Positions 1 through 12,479 of a stretch of 64,000 nucleotides of DNA are shown here, piece after piece. Within the stretch, counting starts at the first letter, position 1. Every line of letters starts with the position of its first letter. The notes under the pieces are model-generated. The model searched no databases and had not been told where the DNA came from. It was given only the letters and a program-made list of their open reading frames with translations. The position numbers and the translations under genes were made by a program. This stretch comes from Uloborus plumipes (lineage: Eukaryota > Arthropoda > Arachnida > Araneae > Uloboridae), in NCBI GenBank assembly GCA_038373865.1, contig JAXGGA010002035.1:62001-126000 (forward strand), written 5' to 3'.

Positions 1-417
1 GGCCATGAAGATACTAACCCCATGGAAGCGGATACTGAGTATCAGAAGCCAGAGAGTTACATGCCAGCCATACCAGAAGAACCTTCCCGACCGGTATCTA
101 TGGTTAGCACAGAGCCTGGGTGGGAAGAACAGAAAACTAAACAAATGGAGGGTGTCCAGAACTTGGTGGCAGAAGCCAGTAAAGTCCTGGAAGAGCTGAA
201 CAGAGTGGTTGCTTCACAAGGTCACCATAAGGATTGCGCGTCGAAAAATTTCAAGTCTTGCTGTTCGTTTGAAATGAGTGATGCTTCTTCTGAGGAAGAC
301 AATAAAAATTCAAATCCAACGCCCGTGGATGCGTCTGAAAACATTGGCAAAAGTTCTGCTGTCATTGAAATGGGAGAAATGGAGGAAGAGGAAGACTTTA
401 CCTCTCATGATTCTTGA
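1..417 (+). CDS. Bestrophin paralogue A, 3' terminal coding part (partial at the window's left edge)
   Basis: The reading frame is open from base 1 and ends at TGA 415-417, giving about 138 codons of a protein tail that starts outside the window. I assign it to the bestrophin family because its tail matches the last exon of gene B. Both carry an IPEE-x-SR motif, then a helix of the type EA-x3-L-x-E-x-NR-x-V-x2-QG, then KD, SK and SCCS, then an acidic Ser/Asp/Glu-rich end. No channel-domain sequence is present here, so the call rests on this similarity and on the tandem layout. Human bestrophins have equally divergent cytosolic C-terminal tails. The protein ends in the acidic stretch EMEEEEDFTSHDS. 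Whether the exon starts upstream of base 1 cannot be seen. Confidence 0.8.
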   Translation, partial: GHEDTNPMEADTEYQKPESYMPAIPEEPSRPVSMVSTEPGWEEQKTKQMEGVQNLVAEASKVLEELNRVVASQGHHKDCASKNFKSCCSFEMSDASSEEDNKNSNPTPVDASENIGKSSAVIEMGEMEEEEDFTSHDS

Positions 418-583
418 GGATGAAGTAAAATGTGTAAATACTCAACCAAGTTTTCTCATATACCGTAAATTGTTGTTTTCTCAACTCAAAAATATGTTTG
501 CGTTGAACTTGACGAACAAAATGGAAGTAAAGGACAGGAAATGTAGCGAGCATATAAACTCTATTTATTCAGTAGAAAAAATT

Positions 584-597
584 AATAAATGAATAAA
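584..597 (+). terminator. Poly(A) signals of gene A
   Basis: AATAAA occurs at 584-589 and again at 592-597, about 170 bases after the gene A stop codon. Position and duplication fit a polyadenylation signal at the end of a short 3' UTR. AT-rich DNA gives chance matches, so transcript evidence would be needed for the exact cleavage site. Confidence 0.55.
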
Positions 598-3500
598 AGT
601 AAATCGATAAATAAATCAGCACAGAAATTCCTGCCCCTTTGCCCGAGTCCTGCAGGTTAGAGCAAATAAGCATAATGTATTAGGTCAGCACTTGCTCAAC
701 ATTAAAATTTCTGCAAGGGGTGATTTTTAAGAAAAGCAGGTTGTTGAAAATAGTATGCATATACTTTTACTGTTCATTGCTTATTTCTTCTAAAACGTCT
801 TCAATGCTTTACATTTAGTGTTTATGTAATATTTAAGTGTGATGCATACTATGATTAAGAAAGGCTGATGTTCTTTTTATTTAATCTGAATGAGCGTGTC
901 TTTATAGCTGTAAAGGAATATTATCACATACGATTATTCATTTTGCAATGCTATGCAATGTAATTCTTCATATGAAACGATACACATTTTATGGAACGTT
1001 TTTTGAAGGAAATCTTTCTGACATTTTTGTAAACGGGTGCATTACTATATTGATGGACTTGAATTATTATCATTGTTATAATGATTATTATGATTGTTAT
1101 TAATACTATATTTATCGTTATTTTTTTGTAGTTTCAATGAAATTTTGGAAGATCTTTTAATTTGGTTATCGTGGATTATTTAGCCTGAAAGAAAATACAT
1201 TTTTAAGTAAATTTTTAATGTTTGTCTGGAAACATTATTTGAAACCTTTTACTTTCACTTTTTTCATTGCACAAAACACTACAAAGGATAATCAGAAAAG
1301 AAACATTCCAATCAATACAATTAGTTCCGAGAAATATGTGATCAAATACATTTTCTTCGAGCAAACTCTTTAGAATCGTCATTTTAAACCTTTATTTTTC
1401 CTTGTGGCGTGTAAAATAAAAGCAATTTACAATATTTCCACTTACCTCGTTCAAGATTTCCTACAAGTTATTCCTGATGTTTTCCAAAGCTTTCTTACGA
1501 TTAAAAATATATCTTTCGGTTAGTTTAGGGTCCTGTTTGTTTAAAATATAGGAACACTTATTACAACAGCTTGTCATTGATACGTCATGATACGAGCTGA
1601 TAAGAAGACGAATAAAAAGTCATTTTAAATAAATGTTGAAAAACGTTTAAGTTTCTGTTATAACCATTACTCTACAGTAAAATACTCTCTGCACAAAACA
1701 GTTACCTTTTCATTTATCATTTACTTTAAGTATGAAATGAAAACTTCCAGTAGATCCGTGATGTCCAACCAACTACCCGATGCCCGCGAAGCTGACATGT
1801 ATGGCTCAATTTATTCAACGTTGTGATTCAAAAACCATTTTAGAATCTTTCAAAGGAACTAGAAAAGTGTCCGAGACACGTATTCAGAAGCTGATTTCGG
1901 GAAAACAAATGTAAACTTCGCTTTAGTATAATAAGCACCAAGTGCCGATCACGTCTTTAAATTGAAAATTTTCTTTTTCCATATTTTTTAATGATGTTTA
2001 GAAAAATTTATATATGTTTCAATTTTGTATGTGTTCTATCCCGCTCGGATGATCTTAACATGAGTGCAGCCTACGGACAAAAGACTGTTGACGACCACTG
2101 TTCTTGATAAAAAGTAGTTGAACATCCATGTCAGTAAGAATGAACACAGCCATATATATATTAGGATATTTTTTCAATTTGGTAGAAAAAAAATCTCTCT
2201 TGAACGTCGAAATACTAAGCACAGTTTAAACTATAAGTAAGTTTTAACTGTGAAAGAATTTATTACTATCATTATGCCATTTTTTTTTTCAAACAGAGAC
2301 ATCTTACCATGCTCTACTATGAGTATTTCACGACACAGATATCACAAGTGCAAGTCTGATTGGAGTTAACATCTAGAAAAGAAAGAAATAGCACTCTAGG
2401 CACCGGTCAGAATCTAACCCACAACCTTCGACACACGCAGAAAACTCTACCATTATGGTATTGGACTGTTTTTTAGCAACACGTATTTGGTGAGATTTGG
2501 ATTTTTCAGGTCTGTCAAAGTGTCACAGAATACCTGGTAAACTGGATAGGTATCAGCGACCTAAAAAAAATAGGGTGATGAATAAGCACAGGAATGTGTC
2601 TTCCAATTCTGTCCTTTATTTACAATGGGTACCATCGCATGTTAATCTCAAATGTAACAATATTTAGGCGGTCTTGCAAAAGAGGATACTTCCAAGCCTC
2701 AGGTTTATGGTCAGCTTTTGACTTATTTTGATATAAACTTAAAAGGTAAGGCTCTAATAAAAAGTTCTTAAGAAAAGCAACCAGCTCATACATGACCGAG
2801 TAGCAACATTTTCGTAGTCCAATAGATTTCAAATGTAACAAAAGAAACCGAACTACTCTGACTCGGTTAACCCGTAGCCATTTGATGATCATCAGATTAT
2901 CAAATGACAATAATACTTTCCTAACTAATGCCAAGTGGGACAATAGTAAAGCCACTGCTCGCGTTTTGTTTTGGAGGTGAGAAAGAGGAATAAACTCGAG
3001 GATTGGATTCAGATCAGAAAGATTAGTAAGAAGAAAAAGTTGAACATCGGTCTAGAGTTCTCAAGTATTTTTCATTCACAGACACATGGTTTGTACATTC
3101 TTGAAACTTAAATTGTTGACGAATGGACTCCTTTACTACAAGGAACTTAAATTTTCCACTCATTTTCCTTTCTGTATACTTATTAACGTTATAGTGCTTT
3201 GGTACCTACTATCCGTTCAATAAAAGGTTTCATTTTTGAAGAGGCTCCTTTTTTTTCTTTCATATTTTGGAACTACATTTGTTTTCTTCTCTAAACGAAT
3301 TTCCATAGCCTCACAATTATTCTGGTGAAATATTAAGTTATTCGGACTAACAGTTTTTAAATTAGAGCATTTTGAAATGGGGAATGTAAGTACAATTACA
3401 CTACATTAATTTCTTAGGCATCTCGATACTTTAGCAAATATGGAAATGGATGAAGGAATCTAATAACTTTAATTACCACAGAGGTTCAGTTTCTTTGGCG

Positions 3501-5853
3501 TATGTACTTATCACTCAAGATTGAAAAAAAAATTACCTCTTAAAAACCTGTACATTATGCGTTTACTACACGTTATCTTTACTTTTTTAATGCGATTTGT
3601 AATTTCAATTATTACTTAAAACAATAATGCTGACGAACCAGCAAGATTGTTTTACAATATGTTATGAATTGTCTAGGAAAAAGTGCTCCAAGTTATTTTT
3701 TTATTTGTTTTAATTACCTAAGCTTCAAAACAAACACCAAACATGAAAAAAAACAAAACAAAAACAGTATGTTTGGGACATACCACAAGTTATAAATACA
3801 CAGTGAATCTTTGCGTTATCTTGCTTACCAACTCTACAATATGTAGTCGAAGATTATTTAACTAATTCAAGATGTGAGTCATAAAAAAAGCATTCCAGAA
3901 GTAAGCTATGGATAAAAAAATAATTTATGGAGGCTGTTCCTGGTTTGTAGGTACACCTCAGAACGTTATCAATGCAAAATTCTTTTATTTCTTTTTTATC
4001 AAATGAGCTAAATCTGCAAACACCTTACAACGTTCAAAGAAGACGAGGCTAATGTGAAAGGTAAAACTTGTGTCATTTTCATATTTGTGATAATTCTTTC
4101 AGGATTTATCGTACAGGTGTATGCAAAAGAAGAATACGCGTCGAAAATTTGATTTTGTGAGTTATAGTACGAAGTTTTCTTTTAATTTCTTCATGAATTT
4201 TTCAAATTATTTCACATAGCAGGTCCTAGATTTTTAACTTCAATCTGCATTTTCCACGAAAATATTTCAAAAAAAAAAAACCCCCAGCAAGAGCTGTTTT
4301 ACTGGTTTTGGAAACGAGTTATTGTGGAATTACTCGTTTCTACCGAAAAATACTTTGAAAAGTTTTTTACTTCTTTCATATGGCAATCTTGTCTTTCATA
4401 GTAAATATAGGAAGAAAGAAAAAATTATCGTTCTTTGCAAAATGTTTGTGATAGCTCTTCAGAAAAACAAAATTAAATATCCTCTTTTTTGCCACGCCAA
4501 AAATCGGAGTTACTTTGCCAATTTTACAACATTTTCTTGTCTATCATTTCTTGTCTTTGAAAAATTAAATAAGTTTCCGTAGTAATAAGTTAATTTTCAA
4601 GTAGTTCATGTTAGGACAATCTGACTACAAATTCATAACACGTTAGGCAAAACAGAATTAAATTTCAAATTTAAATTCATCTGGAATGAATACATTAAAT
4701 TGTCTTGTTTTGGATGAGCTTTGGGTGGTTTTGTACGTCATATTTACTAAAAGTATGAGAATTTTTCACATTTTTATTTTACGAAGTAGAAAAAAAAAAG
4801 AATGCCACAAGATCATGACATTGATTTATGATATGAGTCATGCTGTTTAATCCTTATAAATGAAATAATTGAATTCACTTGGAGTGTTTTTGAAAATTCA
4901 GCATTTTGTTCATTTCAGTTCATTTAATATTGAGGTTTACATACAAAGTTTATACTATGCTTTTTAATGTGCAAGAAATTTGCTGCTAAATAGAAATACT
5001 ATAAACGTGGAAGTCAATGAAGTTAATTATATTTTTACCTTTTAAAACTAAAAACTGATTAGTTTTAAATTGGGATTAATTTTTGGAGTGCAATTTAATG
5101 CTAAACACTTAGTGAAGGTAGCTATAAATAATATTTCTTTAAACCGTATCCATTTTTAAAAGTTCTTAGCAATATTTTTTAATATGATTTATTTAGAATG
5201 CGTAATGCATTTTCATTTTATCCGCTAAGATTTCTTTATTTCTTTAATATTGAAATTTTTGTTTCACAGCTTGTTTCGTTTCATATCGACACAATCGTGC
5301 TCAGTTCTTACTGCATAGGAAAATTATAGAAATAATTATTTTGTGTGTAAATGTTATACAATATAAACAATAATTTAACTTTCAATGTATTCTGATTTGT
5401 TAGTGTTATTTTCGTAATATATTTAGCACATTACTTGAACTTGAAAAGAGTAACTAAAGTGCTAAAAAAATGAATTATTCTGACATTTTTCCAAAAAAAA
5501 AAAAAAGAAAAAAAAAACTTATAGAACATAGAATAATCAACCGTAGGACTAGGACGGAGCTTTGAAGAAATTTAAAGTCAAATGCAATACTAAACGAAGC
5601 TTCTGATGTGAAAAAAAGGAAAATATTATTTAAAATTCTAAATGACACATCTTACACTTTTTTTCACGCTATTTTTATTAGTGCTGTAATTCGAAACACT
5701 AAAGCTTTAGACTAAAAATAATTGACAGTGACAAGTGGCCAGTAAACACAAAAAAGTTAGTGGCCACTTTGGCGTTGTTGGTGAACACTTTAAATCATGA
5801 TCCTAAACTGTAATCCCACTCCACTTCATTCTGCATATTACTACTTATTAAAA
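598..5853. other. Intergenic DNA between genes A and B, proximal part
   Basis: This is AT-rich sequence with many homopolymer runs. I see no exon of a recognisable family and no terminal-repeat element with readable ends. The longest open frame is 111 codons on the minus strand (2620-2955). It has no motif I recognise. Confidence 0.5.
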
Positions 5854-5999
5854 TCTGTTCGCGTCTGTCTGTCTGTCTGTCCGTCTGAAGCTTGAACTCC
5901 TCAAAAACCGCTGAGCGTAAAGAATCAAACATAATACCATTAGATTCGAAATTTTCTAAGGAAGACAATAAGACCAACCGCGTAATTGTACGACGTTAA

Positions 6000-6600
6000 T
6001 TAGCTGAGATATTTATTAAAACGTTAATTAAATTCTTTGCACTTTTAAAATTCCAAGACATTTATTTCTTTCCGTTGACATTTTAAATTAAAGCGTTAAT
6101 TAAATTATTGCACTATTTAAAATTCGAAGACATTTATTTCTTTCCGTTGCCATTTTAAATTAAAGCGTTAGTTAAATTATTGCACTATTTAAAATTCCAA
6201 GACTTTTATTTCTTACCGTTGCCATTTTGAATTAAAACGTTAATTAAATTATTACACTATTTAAAATTCCAAGACTTTTATTTCTTTCCGTTGCCATTTT
6301 GAATTAAAACGTTAATTAAATTATTGAACTATTTAAAATTCCAAGACATTTTTTCTTACCGTTGCCATTTTGAATAAAAACGTTAATTAAATTATTGAAC
6401 TATTTAAAATTCCAAGACATTAATTTCTTACCGTTGCCATTTTGAATTGAAACGTTAATTAAATTATTGAACTATTTTAAATTTCAAGATATTTATTTAT
6501 TTCCGTTGCGATTTCAAATTAAAGCGTTAATTAAATTATTGAACTATTTTAAATTCCAAGATATTTATTTATTTCCATTATCATTTTGAATACGTGTTAT
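6000..6600. repeat. 72-bp tandem repeat inside Helitron copy 1
   Basis: The words AATTCCAAGACATTTATTTC and CGTTAATTAAATTATTG recur every 71-72 bases. The AAGACA (or AAGACT/AAGAT) anchor falls at 6055, 6127, 6199, 6271, 6343, 6414, 6486 and 6558. That makes eight units. Helitron copy 2 carries only about three diverged units of the same type near 7400-7600, so the array has expanded or shrunk between copies. Confidence 0.85.
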
Positions 6601-6924
6601 AACAAAGTTCTAACAATTGTTTTTATTTTAATTATTAATGACATATTTTTACTCTGGTACCATTTTGAAAATGCGTTTTTAAATAAAATTGCAATTGCTG
6701 TTTTTAGAAGGGACTTTTTTTGGCTGCGATCCAAATATTAAAAGAACTTTTTCGTTTAGAATTTTGCAATTAATTTTAGAGGGAGAAAGCGGTTTGGAAA
6801 TAATTGTTTTTGGAAAGGAATTTTATTTGTTATTTAGGGAGAGTGCTAAGTATGCGCTACTTGACACCGTTTTGAGGAAGCATGTGCAAATAATTCGATT
6901 GATTCTTTGATGCAGGAAAGCTTT

Positions 6925-7190
6925 TTAGCTAGCCGCTTTAGCGGGGAGTAGTTTGTTAAACTTTTCCTTGGTACTTTAAAGGTGAGCCGCCTTGGCGGCG
7001 AGTGGTTTATTGAAACTTTTCTCGCGACTGTAAAGGCGAGCCGCCTTGACGGCGAGTAGACTGTTTAAACTTTCCTCATTACTTTAAAGGCGAGTCGCCT
7101 TAGTGGCGAGTAGTTTGTTGAAACTTTCCTCGCTACTTTAAAGGCGAGCCGCCTTGGCGTCGAGTAGTTTTCTCAAACTGCCTTCACTAC
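6925..7190. repeat. GC-rich palindromic minisatellite of Helitron copy 1
   Basis: About five units of roughly 57 bp each contain the partly palindromic GCCGCCTTGGCGGCGAG followed by TAGTTTGTTGAAACTTTCC. The units end just before the terminal hairpin. The GC content contrasts sharply with the rest of the window. Confidence 0.75.
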
Positions 7191-7240
7191 ATTACAGCCC
7201 GTGCAACGCCGGGCCACGCAGCTAGTTAATACTATTAAAA

Positions 7241-8774
7241 TCTGTCCGTGTCTGTCTGTCCGTCTGAAGCTTGAACTCCTCAAAAACCGCTGAGAGTAGA
7301 GAATCAAACGTAGTACCATTCGATTCGAAATTTTCTAAGGAAGACAATAAGACCAACCGCGTAACTCTACGACGTTAATTAGCTGAGACATTAATTAAAA
7401 CGTTAATTACATGTTTTTCACTTTTTAAATTTCCAAGACATTTATCTCTTTCCGTTGCCATTTTGAATAAAAACGTTAATTAAATTATTGAACTTTTTAA
7501 AATTCCAATACATTTATTTCTTTCCGTAGCGATTTTAAATTAAAAAGTTAATTAAATTGAACTTTTTAAAATGAAAGAGTTATTTTTTCGTTGTCATTTT
7601 GAATACGTGTTACAACAAAGTTCTAACAATTGTTTTTATTCTAATTAATGACTTTTTTTCTTTCTGGTACCATTTTGAAAATGTGTTTTAATATAAAATT
7701 GCAATTAATGTTTTTAGCAGGGACTTTTTTTGGCTGCGATCCAAATATTAAAAGAACTTTTTCATTTAGAATTTTGCAAATAATTTTACAGGAAGAAAGA
7801 GGTTTGGGAATAATTGTTTTTGGAAAGGAATTTTATTTGTCATTTAGGAAAAGTGTTAAGTATGCGCTACTTGACATCGTTTTTATTTCCGGGGATGCAT
7901 GTGCAAACAATTCAATTTACTTTTTGATGCAGGACAGCTTTTTAGTGAGTGGATATAGAGGGGAGTAGTTTGTTGAAACTCCTCGCTAAAACTTTCCTTA
8001 CCACTTAAAGGCCTTGGCGGCGAGTAGTTTGTTGTAACTTTCCTCGCTACTTTAAAGGCGAGCAGCCTTGGCGGCGAGTAATTTCTTTAACCCTTTAACT
8101 GTCAAGTTATTTTGATGAGTTGGATGCACAAATTGTCAAATTTTTTTATTGCAAAAATCAAATGTTTAGTTCAAAATAAAATATGCTTAGTCGTTAAAAA
8201 ATTGATATTTTGAAGTACATTGGTAAAATATTTAAAGTTTTGTAGCCACTGCATATTTGCTTGAGGCGGCTGCCACTCAACATGGCAGTTGTAAAGTTCG
8301 CTTCTAGTGGAGCATTATTTTCTAAAAATAAAAAAAATAAAAAATATTTTCTAAAAAATAAATAAATGAAAAAAAAAATTAAATAAATAAAAGTGAATAC
8401 CTTACAGTAATTCAGTCTTGTGTGCTATAACTGGAAGCACTTTTCCAAGCACAAACCCGAGAAACAGTCGTGTTCATCAAAGAGATGAAGCCGAAATAAA
8501 CGTCTCCCGATATATATTCGGGTAAAACAATACGATGCACTCAAAAAAAAATAATAATTACCCCGAGTAATACTTGGGCGTGACATTTTCGAACACCAGT
8601 GCTGTGGGCATGACAGTTAAAAGGTTAAACTTTCCTCACCACTTTAAAGGCAAGTAGTTTGTTGAAACTTCCGTCGTTACTTTAAAGGCGAGCCGAGCCG
8701 CCTTGGCGGCGAGTAGTTTGTTGAAACTTTCCGCAATACTTTAAAGCCCGTGCAGCGCCGGGCCCCGCAGCTAG
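7241..8774 (+). mobile_element. Non-autonomous Helitron-like element, copy 2, interrupted by a piggyBac-like element
   Basis: This copy starts 15 bases after the CTAG end of copy 1 with TCTGTCCGTG and ends with the same hairpin (GCCCG...CGGGC) and CTAG at 8771-8774. It shares the 5' microsatellite, a few AT-rich units, the central shared segment and the GC-rich units with copy 1, all diverged. A 534-bp insert at 8091-8624 splits the GC-rich array. Removing the insert and one TTAA restores a normal repeat unit. Confidence 0.72.
8091..8624. mobile_element. piggyBac-like non-autonomous element (MITE)
   Basis: The insert is flanked by TTAA at 8087-8090 and 8625-8628, the hallmark of piggyBac insertion. 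Its ends are inverted repeats: CCCTTTAACTGTCA at the left, and the reverse complement of CCTTTTAACTGTCA at the right. The host units on either side join into an intact Helitron minisatellite unit when one TTAA is removed, which confirms the insertion. No transposase frame is present, so it would need a transposase supplied in trans. Confidence 0.85.
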
Positions 8775-9578
8775 TAGTTATATTATATTATGTACTTGCA
8801 TATATCTTAACTAAATTACTATAGAAAAAATAAAACGCTTTAGGAAAAAAAATTATAAACCTTTTCTGAAAAATAAAATTATTCATTTTAAATCTAAATA
8901 ATAAGACATTATTCAAATGAAGCAAAAACTAAACGCACATGCGTACTTGAAACTTAATTAAGTATTTTATTTATTTTGCTGACTACTCATAAGTTTGAGT
9001 ATATTTGACTATTTTTCCTGCAAAGTTTCAATGCCTTTTTCTAGATTGAAATTATGTATTTAGATACTTTGTAAAGCAGACTGTTCGATTTTCTATCCAA
9101 GATAACATTGGCTGCCAGTGACGATGCTGATGGCTACTCTGCCGTGCTAGACAAAAGGGTCGTATCTGCACTTTTTAACACAATTTGAGTTATAGCCCTC
9201 AGGTGGCTCTTTGTGACGTATTTTAATAAAATACAAAATTATATGGTAATTTGAGAAAGGGAAGTATTTTTTTAAAAAATCTGAAAAAGTTTCATCTGAA
9301 TCAAATACATGGTGGCGCAAAGTTACATCTTAGTTTGAGCTGGATTGCAGATACCACTTGTGTGCTTATCACAGCAGTACTTTCTTATGATAATCGGCGC
9401 GATGCATCGGTATTTTGCATTTTTGTTCAGAAAAAAGTAGCAACATCACATTTCGTAGTCGCCAGAAATTTTTTTGAGGTGGCCACTGGAGAGGTGGCAC
9501 CCGCTAGTCTCGTCCTTTACGAAACACCAATACGAAATACATTTTATTTTCCGTTCGTGAAATTCGTACACAGAAAAA
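8775..9578. other. Intergenic DNA, no gene recognised
   Basis: The stretch is AT-rich at first, with more balanced composition from about 9100. An open frame of 112 codons (9251-9589, +) runs into the foldback repeat that follows. It has no recognisable domain, so I do not call it a gene. The 9100-9500 segment may be an old dispersed repeat. Confidence 0.4.
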
Positions 9579-9580
9579 TA

Positions 9581-9780
9581 GAATTGTAGCTCGAATTTTT
9601 TTAAAGCAAAGAATAAAATTCTACAGAATTAGGGACTGTGAATTTGCTTCAATAAATATAAAATTGCTTAAACAAAACATTTCTGTTTCAAAAGCAATTC
9701 CATATTTATTGAAGCAAATTCACAGTCCCTAATTCTGTAGAATTTTATTCTTTGCTTTAAAAAAATTCGAGCTACAATTC
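9581..9780. mobile_element. Near-perfect foldback element or MITE
   Basis: Two arms of about 90 bp (9579-9669 and 9692-9782) are reverse complements with about two mismatches and are separated by a 22-base loop. The outer ends are GAATTGTAGCTCG and its complement. They are flanked by TA on both sides (9579-9580 and 9781-9782), which would suit a Tc1/mariner-type target site. A transcript across it would form a long hairpin. Confidence 0.8.
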
Positions 9781-10539
9781 TATTAATAAAATAATTTATT
9801 AGGGAATAAATTTATTTGCTGTTATACCTTGGAGTGGAAAGTAACAGCAATTTATTGATGTAACGGTAAAATCGATGGCTGAATACAACTTTTGAACTCA
9901 TTGGAATTAACATTAATATTGGCTTCTTTTCTGCAGATAATCTTTGATTCTGTGGACAAGCACAGTCAAAGCATTTTTTGAACTATAAATTTAAACTCAC
10001 GTACAAGAAAGCTCTACCCTAGTAACGTAAGCAATAAATATTCTTCGACAAATAGATATAGTAGGATAGACCTATTAATTTCAACGTTGACGTTATTCAT
10101 TTCTACTTTGAATATGTTGCATGGCAATGTTTTCTTCTTTTTTTTTATTGACTTAACCAATATAATTCTGCAAAAAGAGGTGTATTCTATAGTTTAATGA
10201 TTAAATATTGTTTTTTCTGCATTTTTTAATTTTCTATATAAACAATAATAGTCTTTTGCCCCTAAATATTGATTTTTTTCCCTTTTCCGCTCTTTCTAAA
10301 TGAAATATTTTGTGCAATATAGTTAAATGATTTCAAAGAAGTTTGTGGTTACAGAAGAAAAATAGGGAGTTTTTAAATGTTTGAATCATATATTTCCAAT
10401 TTGGTGTTCCATAAGTACAACCCTTCCTGTACTTGAAAAATCTATAAACTTCAAAAAAAAAAAACCGCTCCTTAGAGACTCATCAAACGGTCTAAGTCCT
10501 AATCGTGACAGGTAACGGGAGTCCCTCAGGCGTGTGTTA

Positions 10540-11169
10540 GGGTGGGCCGAAAGAGATTTTTTTTTTTTTAATTTCAATGATGGCATTGCGGAAAAGGTTC
10601 CTTTGGGGAGCAAAGCGCACATAAAAAATTTGAAATTTCTTGAACTGCCGCAATTGCGTTAAGATTTGGAAAAAATGCAGTTTTTTTTTTTTTTTTGAGA
10701 TTTAGGTGAGAAATTATTTTTTAAAAATTTCTAGCACCTAATCTCTAAAAATGCATAATATGTGACAAACCATGCAGTTGTTTCAGATAAGTACGGCGAA
10801 AACAGCATTTTAACGTTTTGACAAAATTTAATTTAAAACGCAGAAAAAAAAACATGAAATTGTCAACTCTTCTAGGCATTTGTGGAAAAGGAAGAAATGA
10901 TACCACAGAAATAAAATTTTTTTATGGAATTTCTATGCCTCCACTGTCACCTTTTCCGCCCTACTCGAATGTCGAAAGTAGAAATTTTTTTAAAAATAAT
11001 TTGCTAAAACTCTCGAAAAAAGTTTTTTCCCAACTTTAACGCATTTGAGGCAGATCGAGAAATTGACCAAAAAATTTCAATTTTTTTATGTGCACTTTGC
11101 TCTCCCAATGCCACCTTTTCCTAAATACCCATCATCTAAATGAAAAAAAAAGGCTGTCTCTCCCCGCCC
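10540..11169. mobile_element. TA-flanked MITE with long imperfect inverted arms
   Basis: The left arm starts GGGTGGGCCGAAAGAG and the right arm ends with a diverged complement (reverse reading GGGCGGGGAGAGACAG). The arms stay alignable for over 100 bases, including AGCAAAG(C/T)GCACATAAAAAA. TA dinucleotides flank both ends (10538-10539 and 11170-11171). Small open frames inside look fortuitous. Confidence 0.65.
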
Positions 11170-12479
11170 TAGTTGAATGTGTGTATGTACTCGAGATTTT
11201 CACCCTCATAATGCTTTCACGTGACACGATAACATGAATTAGATATTAAAAAGAACAAATTCTCCTTATTATATTAAGTGCTGGTAGTAACAAGTTTAGA
11301 CCGCATTCAAATATTGTTTTGTAATCTATTCACAGCAACCTGTTCAGAGCTGAAAAGTATCTACATAATATTCTCCTTGTCTTACGACAAAGTACACTTT
11401 GTTATCAGTATCCGAGTTTTATTCTTCTAATTTTGCAGGAAACATTTCACACCTGTGAACTAAATTTACGGCTACGATGAGATAAAAAGATGTAAAAAGA
11501 TTTGAAGAAAGCTTTGTACATAACTTGATATTTCTTTCATATCTAGAAACAGAATGTTTAAAAGCAAGACAGTTTTTTAAACACCTAACAATAAATTTAG
11601 TATTAGTTTGGCTTCTCATCTTCAGATGAATCATAAAGTTGAAGTGTTGCCCTTTAAAAATACTTGAAACTAGTGTACCCTGCCTAGATGACATAAAAAT
11701 GCATTTTTTATTTATTTATTTTCTAAAAAAATATTTCCATAGTATCCGAGACATAAATTTTTCTCGTGTCTTATTTAGTAATAAATAAGTAAATATGACA
11801 GTTTTTGCTTCTAGAAGAGCATAAAAAAACACTTAATTTTCATTGAGGTTGTGTCAGACCTGAAACTTCAAAACTTGTATTTAGTTGCCAGTGGTCGGTA
11901 GAAACTTTTAGGTTAGTAGATACTTTTTTTTATCATTAGTACCCACTTTATCCAGGACTCTTTTTTTTACTCAAACGAAACTGCACTACACTTAAAAGTA
12001 AGCTGCTACAGAAAATACGATGAATACATACGAGGACATGTTTAAGCTTCTAATTACCCTAAAATGATTTGAAAATCACTCTTTTTATCAGTAAAAATGC
12101 GATGCGTAGTAAAACAACGCAACGTTTATAATATACTATGCTGTTCGAATTAACTGAGACAAAGCTATTTTGTAGCGAACTTCAAAGTTGACTGCCAGCT
12201 AGCTCCAACAGGTCTAACAAGTTATTCTTATTAGCGTTAGTGTCATCTGAATGCCAGTTTCAATTGCTTAAGAAATAATGTAGACGAGAAATTATGAATA
12301 TTGGACATTTATTCAACTGGTTTCTGGAAGAGAAGTAAATAGCATTTTGCATTCGTGCATTTTAGTGTACCAAAAGGGAATACAATGATCGAGAATTTTA
12401 GAGTTTGTGACAAAATAGAGGGAGAGAGATAACAAAAAATGTGACATCATAGACTTTTTTTAATTACAATATATGCTTA

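Larger units (their letters stand above)
5854..7225 (+). mobile_element. Non-autonomous Helitron-like element, copy 1
   Basis: The left end begins near TCTGTTCGCG after an A, followed by a TCTG microsatellite. The right end has a GCCCG...CGGGC hairpin followed by CTAG (7222-7225) and a T, which is the Helitron 3' signature. Inside are about eight tandem 72-bp AT-rich units (about 6000-6600), then a stretch shared with copy 2, then GC-rich units of roughly 57 bp containing GCCGCCTTGGCGGCGAG. No Rep or helicase coding is present. The 5' boundary could lie a few bases further left, because both copies share TATTAAAATCTGT. Confidence 0.72.

Noticed and set aside
2620..2955. 111-codon minus-strand open frame
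   Set aside because: No recognisable domain, no splice context and no codon bias I can see. Chance frames of this size occur in a window this large.
5868..5885. TCTG repeats considered as CRISPR-like or regulatory
   Set aside because: They are simple microsatellite tracts at Helitron 5' ends.
9251..9589. 112-codon plus-strand open frame
   Set aside because: It has no known motif and runs into the left arm of a foldback repeat, so it is more likely old repeat sequence.
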